Shown here: positions 1 to 4,791 of the stretch, piece after piece
How positions within the stretch are numbered: the stretch's first letter is position 1
How the letters are laid out: every line of letters starts with the position of its first letter
Assembly: GCA_026995985.1 (NCBI GenBank)
Contig: JALWNF010000081.1
Span: forward strand, 1 to 5,486
Length of the DNA: 5,486 nt
Direction: 5' to 3'
Source: Campylobacteraceae bacterium
GTDB lineage: Bacteria; Campylobacterota; Campylobacteria; Campylobacterales; Sulfurovaceae
Notes under the pieces: generated by a model
Seen by the model: the letters and a program-made list of their open reading frames with translations, nothing else
The model's database searches: none
Told to the model about the DNA's origin: nothing
Program-made: the position numbers and the translations under genes

Positions 1-1874
1 AACTCTACAGGGTCCATATCTATCTCTATTAAAGAATTATTAACAGCATGTAGAGCTTTAAGCAAAAGAGAACGCTTTTTACAACGCAACAAAATATTAA
101 ACCGAAACTTATTAGCAATTCGCTCAATAGGAGCTTTCCCATGCCCTACAATCTCAACCTCTTTAAACTCTTTAAGCTTTGTTACTGTATCTAGCGTTAT
201 TTTAGATGCCTTCTCCTCCTTAACATGAGAGATTAAAATACGAGCCAAAGAGACAAAAGGAGGGTATGTATCTTCCACAAAAAGCATCTCATCTTTTAAA
301 AATGCCTCATAGTCATTTAGATACATCTCAAAAAAGTCTCTATCTGCAGACTGAATTACCACATCTGCACTCTTAGCACGTCCAGAACGCCCTGCTATCT
401 GAATAAGAAGGCTCATCGCCCTCTCTCTAGCACGGTAATCACTTAAACCCAACATATAGTCAATACCTAAAATAATAGAGAGCGTAATGTTAGCATAGTC
501 ATGCCCCTTACTTAACATCTGCGTACCCAAAAGCAGATGACTCTCTTTTTTCTCAAAACGTTTTAACGCTTTTTTTAGCTTTCCTGCTGTTGTTATGCTA
601 TCTCTGTCAAACTGCTCTACTACCATATCGGGTATGGCACTCTCTATTATCTCCTTAACCTCTTGTGTTCCCATACGCTCACTTGTTAGAGGTTCATGCC
701 CACAGTTTACACAAACCGTTCTTATGGCTTCTGTAAAGTTACAGTAGTGGCACTTTAGATGTCGAGCCTTTCGGTGAAGTGCCATACCAACTGAACAGTA
801 GGGGCAGAGATGTGTTTTCCCACACTTTTGACAGTAGAGATACTTAAAGTTTCCACGAGTAGGTACAAACAGAAGTGACTGCTCCCCTGCTCTAAAGTTG
901 GCTTCAAGCTTTTTTACCATGGCGTTGGTTAGCTGTGTACCCTCTACAAAGTAGTAGTTTTTTTGAGTCTCTACAAAGGGCTTTTTGAGTCGTACAACAT
1001 CATATTTATAGTAAGAGCTAAGACTAGGAGTAGCTGATGCTAAAATCACTTTGGCATTAAGCTTTGCACCCATATAGACAGCCATATCACGAGCATGGTA
1101 GCGTGGTTTCATCATAGCTTTGTAGCTATCATCATGCTCCTCATCGACAATAATTAGTCCAATATCTTTTAAAGGGGTAAAGAGAGCCGACCTTGCTCCT
1201 GCTATAACATCTATTTTGTTTTCATAGATTTTTTCTAAAATTTCATCTTTTTTCTTTTTGGTTAGTTTTGAGTGCCACATCGCTAGACGCTCACCAAAAT
1301 ATTTTTTGAGTCTACTCTCCATCTGTGGGGTTAGAGAGATTTCAGGCATTAAAAAGATAGACTTTTTACCCTCTTTTATGGTTTTTATCATAAGAGAGAT
1401 AAATATTTCAGTCTTTCCTGAACCTGTTACACCAAAGAGTAAGGCTCTCTCTTTTTTTAGAAGTTCATTATAGGCTTTTTGTTGCTCATCTGATAGGGTT
1501 GGTAATTCGTAGGGTGCGATTGCTATCGCACCATCTGCTACATTCGAGGTTTGACTTTGATGGTACGTTGGGAAACGCACCCTACTAGGCATAAATAAGG
1601 CAATAGCTTCCCCAAAAGAAGAGAAATAATAGGTAGCAATAAACTTTGCTATCTCCATCTGTCTTTCACTATAATAGGTGCTTAAGACCTCTGATATTTC
1701 AGAGGTCTCAAACGTTGTAGGTCTCTCTACCTCTTTTAGAACAACTGCTTTTTTGATTTTTGAGTGAACGGGTACGTAGAGGCATTGTCCTATCTTTAGA
1801 GTCTCTTTAGAGTGATAAGTAAGGGTTGGAGCTGATGATTTTAGAAGAGCGACTTGGTAGTAAAAAGTATTCAT
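1..1874 (-). CDS. priA: Primosomal protein N' (PriA), replication-restart DNA helicase; C-terminal end cut by window edge
   Basis: PriA is a 3'-5' superfamily 2 helicase that binds stalled or D-loop forks and reloads the replisome. The frame is open for 624 codons from ATG at 1872-1874 (MNTFYYQVALLKSS...) to the left edge. Visible motifs are Walker A GVTGSGKT (residues 148-155), DEEH (244-247), GARSALF around 225-235, GTQMLSKGHD around 450, and QIAGRSGRA around 490. The zinc-binding insert has all eight cysteines (348, 351, 357, 360, 375, 378, 388, 391). The last visible residues, IDMDPVE, resemble the usual DVDP-type family C-terminus, so only a few codons should be missing. Residues about 97-122, in the linker between the DNA-binding and helicase parts, are encoded by a REPIN-like repeat. 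The start follows the toxin stop by 3 bases; the only purine run (AAGAG) abuts the ATG, suggesting translational coupling. Family assignment is secure. Confidence 0.97.
   Translation of the reverse strand, partial: MNTFYYQVALLKSSAPTLTYHSKETLKIGQCLYVPVHSKIKKAVVLKEVERPTTFETSEISEVLSTYYSERQMEIAKFIATYYFSSFGEAIALFMPSRVRFPTYHQSQTSNVADGAIAIAPYELPTLSDEQQKAYNELLKKERALLFGVTGSGKTEIFISLMIKTIKEGKKSIFLMPEISLTPQMESRLKKYFGERLAMWHSKLTKKKKDEILEKIYENKIDVIAGARSALFTPLKDIGLIIVDEEHDDSYKAMMKPRYHARDMAVYMGAKLNAKVILASATPSLSSYYKYDVVRLKKPFVETQKNYYFVEGTQLTNAMVKKLEANFRAGEQSLLFVPTRGNFKYLYCQKCGKTHLCPYCSVGMALHRKARHLKCHYCNFTEAIRTVCVNCGHEPLTSERMGTQEVKEIIESAIPDMVVEQFDRDSITTAGKLKKALKRFEKKESHLLLGTQMLSKGHDYANITLSIILGIDYMLGLSDYRARERAMSLLIQIAGRSGRAKSADVVIQSADRDFFEMYLNDYEAFLKDEMLFVEDTYPPFVSLARILISHVKEEKASKITLDTVTKLKEFKEVEIVGHGKAPIERIANKFRFNILLRCKKRSLLLKALHAVNNSLIEIDMDPVE
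1509..1585. repeat. REPIN-like element A (two inverted GTAG hairpins) inside priA
   Basis: A perfect 10-bp inverted repeat, GTAGGGTGCG (1509-1518) and CGCACCCTAC (1576-1585), bounds the element. Each end is itself a hairpin. The left one pairs GGTGCGAT (1513-1520) with ATCGCACC (1525-1532) around a 4-base loop, 8 of 8 bases matched. The right one pairs GGTACGTT (1562-1569) with AACGCACC (1574-1581), 7 of 8. Each hairpin has the tetranucleotide GTAG at its foot, the hallmark of REP sequences recognised by REP-associated tyrosine transposases (RAYT). Two such units head to head form a REPIN. It is read through in frame as PriA residues about 97-122. I see no target-site duplication. The structure is directly visible; the family name is inferred. 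Confidence 0.8.
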
Positions 1875-1877
1875 CTC

Positions 1878-2291
1878 TTAATCAATATATAATAAGCAAA
1901 ACTCTTGTGGTGTCAATACACTTATGTTAGACATCTTAAAATCTTTTTTATTATTAGAGACAATTAAATCAGCCTCAATCTCTTTTGCACAAAAATATTG
2001 AACGGCATCTTCAAAATCTTTAAAACTAGAGTTGTTTGCTTTACTAATAATATTACTATTAGCACAAACAATAGTATAATACTTAGTTATAAAATCAATT
2101 TTATTTTTTATCTCATCTTGTGAAAATGGCTTTTTTAAAATATATGCAATATTTATAATTGAAATATCGTTTAAACATATTTCAATATCTCTATCTTCTA
2201 AAAATAAAAAAACTCTTTGGGCAAAACTATTGTCCCTTTTTAGATAAGAGTCTAAAAAAACATTAGTATCTATATAGACCTTATAGCTCAC
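1878..2291 (-). CDS. PIN-domain ribonuclease toxin (VapC-like)
   Basis: A 137-residue protein with the layout of a single PIN domain, a Mg-dependent RNase fold used by VapC toxins. The N-terminal strand ends in YIDTN with Asp8. FEDA supplies Glu94 and Asp95. The final motif SNNKKDF (112-118) corresponds to the family's T-R-N-x-x-D-F and supplies Asp117. At the position where classic VapC has a central Glu, this protein reads SIINIAYILKK with Asn47; I recall a similar Asn in PIN_3-type proteins, so this need not mean inactivity. The start codon is GTG (2289-2291), overlapping the antitoxin stop in GTGA, with AAAGGA a few bases upstream inside the antitoxin gene. Length and placement right after a small antitoxin-like gene fit a toxin-antitoxin pair. 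The RNA target cannot be deduced. Confidence 0.85.
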   Translation of the reverse strand: MSYKVYIDTNVFLDSYLKRDNSFAQRVFLFLEDRDIEICLNDISIINIAYILKKPFSQDEIKNKIDFITKYYTIVCANSNIISKANNSSFKDFEDAVQYFCAKEIEADLIVSNNKKDFKMSNISVLTPQEFCLLYID

Positions 2292-2680
2292 ATATATCCT
2301 TTAGATATAAAATATTCATCTCGAATCTCATTAATAGATTTTCCAGCATAATATTTATCTAATCTTTTAGATATATCTTCTCTAAATTGACTCATCTCTT
2401 TTGCTTTTTGACTATTTTTTGGCTTCAAAGCTAATAACTTACGGTGAATCTCTTCACTAATACCTAAATCTTTATAGCTTGGCTTATCTTCACTATTATC
2501 CCATGTCTTTTCCATAGAAGAGGTTTGTAACTCTATCATTGGGTCAAATATTTTAACAACCTTTTTTTTGGGAACATAAGAGAAGGGTAAAATCAATATC
2601 TCTACCTCTTGGTTTAAATACTCTTTAGGTATTTCTATAGTATGTTTTTGATTGGTAGGTGTAATAATCTCTCTATACAT
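2288..2680 (-). CDS. Antitoxin-like partner of the PIN toxin, with long C-terminal extension
   Basis: A 130-residue, charged protein encoded immediately upstream of the PIN toxin and overlapping it by 4 bases, the typical order for an antitoxin. The N-terminus (TPTNQKHTIEIPKEYLNQEVEILILPF, about residues 7-33) reads as a short beta-rich unit like AbrB/VapB-type swapped-hairpin DNA-binding domains. Around 55-65 is SMEKTWDNSEDK, resembling the 'TWDNEED' segment I recall at the end of many VapB-like antitoxins, where the toxin binds. Unusually, another 65 residues follow, rich in Lys and Glu and apparently helical (72-130). The ATG is preceded by AAGGAGAG (2683-2690), a strong ribosome binding site, and an extended -10 lies 31 bases upstream. 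The antitoxin role is inferred from context and motif resemblance. Confidence 0.7.
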   Translation of the reverse strand: MYREIITPTNQKHTIEIPKEYLNQEVEILILPFSYVPKKKVVKIFDPMIELQTSSMEKTWDNSEDKPSYKDLGISEEIHRKLLALKPKNSQKAKEMSQFREDISKRLDKYYAGKSINEIRDEYFISKGYM

Positions 2681-2682
2681 TA

Positions 2683-2690
2683 CTCTCCTT
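2683..2690 (-). promoter_or_regulatory. Ribosome binding site of the antitoxin gene
   Basis: Read on the minus strand the bases are AAGGAGAG. The AGGAG core (2685-2689) lies 4 bases before the ATG at 2678-2680. It is much stronger than the sites seen for the toxin or priA, as expected if the antitoxin must be made in excess. Confidence 0.75.
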
Positions 2691-2695
2691 TATTA

Positions 2696-2741
2696 GGTAA
2701 CGTTAAAGAGATTATACCATAACTCTAATTGGTTAACTGTT
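2696..2741 (-). promoter_or_regulatory. Possible operator: GTTA/TAAC half-sites flanking the toxin-antitoxin -10 box
   Basis: The -10 box is bracketed by palindromes built on GTTA/TAAC: GTTAAC at 2732-2737 upstream and TAACGTTA at 2698-2705 downstream, with another GTTA (minus strand, 2720-2723) directly before the extended -10. Autorepressing antitoxins commonly bind such symmetric sites over their own promoter. In AT-rich DNA short palindromes also arise by chance, so this is only a suggestion. Confidence 0.25.
2711..2719 (-). promoter_or_regulatory. Extended -10 promoter of the antitoxin-toxin-priA operon
   Basis: On the minus strand the bases read TGGTATAAT, a perfect sigma-70 extended -10 (TGnTATAAT). 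Transcription would start near 2704, leaving a leader of about 23 bases before the antitoxin ATG. No convincing -35 box is visible 16-18 bases upstream, which is common for epsilonproteobacterial sigma-70 promoters and tolerated with an extended -10. It lies in the 44-base gap after the last pilin gene and is the only clear promoter I see for the three downstream genes, including priA. Confidence 0.65.
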
Positions 2742-3177
2742 TACACCCATCACTTGATGGTGTTTTACATACAAACTTACCATTGTTTACTAAAAATATA
2801 ACATCACCTAAACCATGAAATATATACTGTTTTTCAGAACCAACCTCTTTGTACTCCCACTCTCCTTTTTGAGAACTTGAAGAGATGGCATACTCTAAAA
2901 CCATTGGTTGAGAGGCATTGTCATCAAAGTTTCCAAAGACACCTGTATTGGTTCCTCCAACAGCAACAATAGGTGTAAAATCTCCACGCAATATCCGTTT
3001 CTGTCGCTCCATAGCCAAAGCATTTCTAACAGATGCTACAACTACTCTTGCCTTTGTTATCTCTGCGTCATCTCTTGTGGCTGATAGTCTTGGAATGGCT
3101 ACTGAGGCTAGGATTCCTATGACTACGATAACAAAGACTAACTCTATCATGGTGAATGCTGATTTTGATTGTTTCAT
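2725..3177 (-). CDS. Type IV pilin-like / pseudopilin protein, third of the tandem set
   Basis: A 150-residue prepilin. A short basic leader, MKQSKSA, ends at a prepilin-peptidase type III signal cut before Phe8 (A|FTMIEL), with Ala rather than Gly at -1 and the conserved Glu5 of the mature chain (Glu12). A hydrophobic helix (about 8-28) that anchors the pilin in the inner membrane before assembly is followed by PRLSATRDDAEITKARVVVASVRNALA, the amphipathic continuation. The C-terminal half differs from the two upstream paralogues: a GEWEYKEVGSEKQYIFHGLGDVIF segment, then Cys137 and Cys145 close to the end, a likely disulfide loop. It starts 22 bases after the preceding pilin gene with an AAAGGG ribosome site, so it is probably cotranscribed. 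The sequence cannot say whether it serves a type II secretion-like pseudopilus or a type IV pilus. No other pilus-machine gene is in the window. Confidence 0.88.
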   Translation of the reverse strand: MKQSKSAFTMIELVFVIVVIGILASVAIPRLSATRDDAEITKARVVVASVRNALAMERQKRILRGDFTPIVAVGGTNTGVFGNFDDNASQPMVLEYAISSSSQKGEWEYKEVGSEKQYIFHGLGDVIFLVNNGKFVCKTPSSDGCKQLTN

Positions 3178-3199
3178 ATCTTATACCCTTTAAACTATT

Positions 3200-3664
3200 T
3201 TAATAAACTACTGCATTTCCTGCAAGTACAAAGTTTGAACTTGTATCGGCTACTAATCTTCTAACACCCTTACATATAGCACTTGTTCCATTTCCATCTG
3301 AAAAGTTTAAAGTAACATTGCTAATATTTGTATCATCAATAGTTAATATCTTACATATCTCTGAACCATTATCTGTATCTATAAACTGTATTGTTTTATT
3401 GTTAACTATATTAATAATATAATCATTTGAAGACTCTATAATAACATTTGAAATTTTTTCAAGCTCCTCTTTGGTTTGAGGAATTTTATTAGATGATACA
3501 ATACCAGCTGTAAGTTCAGATTGGAAAGTTTTAATTGCCATAGTGAGTTTAGAAACTTTAGCATCATCTCTAGTTGCAGATAACCTAGGAAGTGCAACTG
3601 ATGCTAAAATACCAATAATAACAATAACAAAAATAAGCTCAACCATTGTAAAGGCTCTTTTCAT
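3200..3664 (-). CDS. Type IV pilin-like / pseudopilin protein, second of the tandem set
   Basis: A 154-residue prepilin with a very short leader, MKRA, cut before Phe5 (A|FTMVEL); Glu9 is the conserved Glu5 of the mature pilin. The helix IFVIVIIGILASVALPRLSA is followed by TRDDAKVSK, shared with both neighbours. The globular part is polar and Asn/Thr/Ser-rich. Cys104 and Cys131 are 27 residues apart, exactly as in the upstream paralogue, and both proteins end in a G-x-A-V-x-Y motif, so these two are the closest pair. The start is supported by the leader and a weak AAAGAG site about 8 bases upstream. It lies 100 bases after the upstream pilin gene, with a hairpin in that gap, so its level may differ from the first pilin. 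It is probably a minor pilin or pseudopilin; its exact partner system is unknown. Confidence 0.88.
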   Translation of the reverse strand: MKRAFTMVELIFVIVIIGILASVALPRLSATRDDAKVSKLTMAIKTFQSELTAGIVSSNKIPQTKEELEKISNVIIESSNDYIINIVNNKTIQFIDTDNGSEICKILTIDDTNISNVTLNFSDGNGTSAICKGVRRLVADTSSNFVLAGNAVVY

Positions 3665-3733
3665 TAATAATCTCTTTAGTTATTTTTTATTTTTAAGGGC
3701 AATTAGATTGAACTTAAAAATAGAAAATAGACC

Positions 3734-3755
3734 TCTTAAGCCAAAAGGCTTAAGA
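3734..3755 (-). terminator. Intercistronic hairpin between the first two pilin genes (possible partial terminator)
   Basis: A perfect 9-bp stem, TCTTAAGCC (3734-3742) with GGCTTAAGA (3747-3755), closes a 4-base loop 9 bases after the upstream pilin stop codon. In the minus-strand transcript the stem is followed by GGTCTATTTTC rather than an immediate U-run, so full intrinsic termination is doubtful. An attenuator, or a 3' stabiliser that raises the level of the first pilin message, fits equally well. Confidence 0.5.
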
Positions 3756-3764
3756 AAAAATAGA

Positions 3765-4256
3765 TTAATAGGTAACAGCTGTACCACCAATAGTAATATT
3801 TGTATCCTGAACTAAAGCATCTACCCCTTGACAAACAGCTGAAGCACCACTTTTTGTTTTGATTGCAATAGAAATAACACCTGTATTATCACCATCAATA
3901 ATTAAATCTTTACATGGATTTCCACTATCTTTATCAATAAATGTAATAACTCTTTGTGTCGATGTAGCAGATGTAATATTAATGTCATTACTTAAAACAC
4001 CCTCTGCAATAGTGTTTGAATAATCTTTAATAGCAGCCTCTGTATCTGGAGTATTGTTAGTTGCAATAATTCTAGTTGATAACTCACTCTTAGCTGTTTG
4101 GATAGCATTTGCCATTTTAGAAACTTTCGCATCATCACGAGTTGCTGCCAATCTAGGAATAGCCACTGCTGCTAAAATACCAATAATTACAATTACAAAG
4201 ATTAACTCAATCATTGTAAAACCGCTTCTCATTTGAACATTGTCTCTTTTTGTCAT
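3765..4256 (-). CDS. Type IV pilin-like / pseudopilin protein, first of the tandem set
   Basis: A 163-residue prepilin with the most canonical signal of the three: a basic 12-residue leader, MTKRDNVQMRSG, cut before Phe13 (G|FTMIEL), Glu17 as the mature Glu5, and the helix IFVIVIIGILAAVAIPRLAA. The shared TRDDAKVSKMANAI stretch continues the helix, followed by a Thr/Asn/Ala-rich globular part with Cys115 and Cys142, a probable disulfide. I chose the ATG at 4256 over the internal Met9 because AAGGAGT lies 5 bases before it. It heads the pilin run, nearest the promoter and with the best ribosome site, and the hairpin behind it could stabilise its message. It may therefore be the most abundant of the three, possibly the major subunit; this is inferred from position only. 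Confidence 0.9.
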   Translation of the reverse strand: MTKRDNVQMRSGFTMIELIFVIVIIGILAAVAIPRLAATRDDAKVSKMANAIQTAKSELSTRIIATNNTPDTEAAIKDYSNTIAEGVLSNDINITSATSTQRVITFIDKDSGNPCKDLIIDGDNTGVISIAIKTKSGASAVCQGVDALVQDTNITIGGTAVTY

Positions 4257-4387
4257 ATTGACTCCTTAAAATATTTTGTAGTTCTTTTTCTTTGTTTTGA
4301 ACTAGTAGTATTATAAACTAAAAAATAAAATAAAAAACTTAATTAGATAAAAATATTAAGAAAAAATTTATAATTTCATATTTATTA
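4257..4387. other. A/T-rich intergenic region carrying the pilin promoter
   Basis: This 131-base spacer separates the 74-residue gene from the pilin run. It is very A/T-rich, with T-runs on the minus strand upstream of the -10 box at 4310-4315, and contains the AAGGAGT ribosome site just before the pilin start. I find no terminator hairpin for the upstream small gene, so read-through into the pilins is possible. No small ORF or RNA gene is evident. Confidence 0.6.
4310..4315 (-). promoter_or_regulatory. Probable -10 box of the pilin operon
   Basis: The minus strand reads TATAAT inside AGTTTATAATACT, a perfect sigma-70 -10. The -35 region is a T-rich tract (GTTTTTTATTTTATT) rather than TTGACA, as is usual for this bacterial group. 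The predicted start near 4303 gives a leader of about 47 bases. No sigma-54 GG/GC pair is seen at a suitable distance. Confidence 0.55.
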
Positions 4388-4612
4388 CTAATTTGACTCA
4401 TCTATTTTGTTTAATAATATTTTAATCTGTTCTTCTGCACTATAATCTTTATATAGTGCCTTCAGATATAACTGTAAAAGATTACTTATCTCAATATCTC
4501 TATCAAGACTAACTTTATTAGCCTCTAAATCTTTAAAAAGAAAATTTGCAAAATCATCATTTAAATCTACTTCTAATCGTCTACTAGCAATTATAAAAGT
4601 AACTTTTTTCAT
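4388..4612 (-). CDS. Small conserved-looking protein of unknown function (74 aa)
   Basis: I do not recognise a named family. The protein is 74 residues, acidic and predicted soluble, with no signal peptide or membrane segment. A short beta-like start, MKKVTFIIASRRLEVDLND, leads into helix-forming sequence from about residue 20, with a hydrophobic patch NLLQLYLKALY (44-54) and a charged helix SAEEQIKILLNKIDE (58-72). It has no cysteine and no clear catalytic motif. It is likely a real gene: AAAGGAG lies 5 bases before the ATG and a TATAAT box lies about 30 bases upstream. It is divergent from uvrB across a 179-base spacer and points towards the pilin run. A small regulatory or adaptor protein is possible, but nothing in the sequence shows it. 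Confidence 0.7.
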   Translation of the reverse strand: MKKVTFIIASRRLEVDLNDDFANFLFKDLEANKVSLDRDIEISNLLQLYLKALYKDYSAEEQIKILLNKIDESN

Positions 4613-4634
4613 AAAAACTCCTTTAAAGTTCTTC

Positions 4635-4643
4635 TGTTATGAT
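4635..4643 (+). promoter_or_regulatory. Candidate extended -10 for uvrB
   Basis: The bases TGTTATGAT match TGnTATAAT with one change. Use of this site would place the whole REPIN-like element in an approximately 140-base uvrB leader. A rival, TGGCATAAT at 4710-4718, lies inside the repeat and would give a shorter leader. Neither has a clear -35, so the uvrB promoter is unresolved. Confidence 0.3.
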
Positions 4644-4647
4644 TATA
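4642..4647 (-). promoter_or_regulatory. Probable -10 box of the 74-residue gene
   Basis: The minus strand reads TATAAT within AAAGATATAATCATAAC. A start near 4635 gives a leader of about 22 bases, and the ribosome site AAAGGAG (4618-4624) follows. It overlaps the candidate plus-strand -10 for uvrB, so the two could compete. Confidence 0.5.
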
Positions 4648-4665
4648 TCTTTAATATATAAAAAT

Positions 4666-4770
4666 TTATGTAGGGTGTTTTCCCATAAAAACACCATCAA
4701 AACCAGAATTGGCATAATAAAAATCCAAATATTAATAAATGATGTTTTCATGGGAAAACACCCTACATAA
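4666..4770. repeat. REPIN-like element B (paired GTAG hairpins) upstream of uvrB
   Basis: A perfect 21-bp terminal inverted repeat pairs 4666-4686 with 4750-4770; its core is GTAGGGTGTTTTCCCAT and the complement ATGGGAAAACACCCTAC. Each end also folds alone: GGTGTTTT (4674-4681) with AAAACACC (4688-4695), 8 of 8; and GATGTTTT (4741-4748) with AAAACACC (4755-4762), 7 of 8. The GTAG/CTAC feet match element A in priA, and element A read on the minus strand shares GTAGGGTG, TTTCCCA and the following ACCATCAAA. The interior is A/T-rich and non-coding. The right end lies 21 bases before the uvrB ATG and 5 bases before its AGGAA site, so the folded repeat could affect uvrB expression. Confidence 0.82.
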
Positions 4771-4791
4771 TAAATAGGAATTAAATTATTT

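Noticed and set aside
1258..1473. Plus-strand open frame of 71 codons opposite the priA helicase motifs
   Set aside because: It lies entirely antisense to the Walker A region of priA, which has full motif support in its own frame. It has no plausible product.
1509..1585. Insertion disrupting priA (pseudogene)
   Set aside because: The frame is open through the repeat, and all motifs on both sides, from the N-terminus to near the C-terminus, are in the same frame. The gene appears functional.
1878..2291. Inactive PIN toxin because the central acidic residue is Asn47
   Set aside because: Asp8, Glu94/Asp95 and Asp117 are all present, and I recall an Asn at this position as common in the related PIN_3-type subfamily, so inactivation is not supported.
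2918..3193. Plus-strand open frame of 91 codons opposite the third pilin gene
   Set aside because: It is the antisense of the conserved pilin N-terminal coding region; equivalent open frames recur opposite the other two pilins (3543-3815, 4054-4236), as expected from shared sequence on the real strand. No ribosome site or family resemblance was seen.
4666..4770. Intrinsic terminator or IS-end MITE
   Set aside because: No T-run follows either arm, and no clear target-site duplication flanks it; each arm is itself a GTAG-footed hairpin, which fits REPIN better than an IS-derived MITE or terminator.
1509..4770. CRISPR-like or phase-variable repeat array
   Set aside because: There are only two copies, over 3 kb apart and in opposite genes, with no regular spacers or simple-sequence tract.
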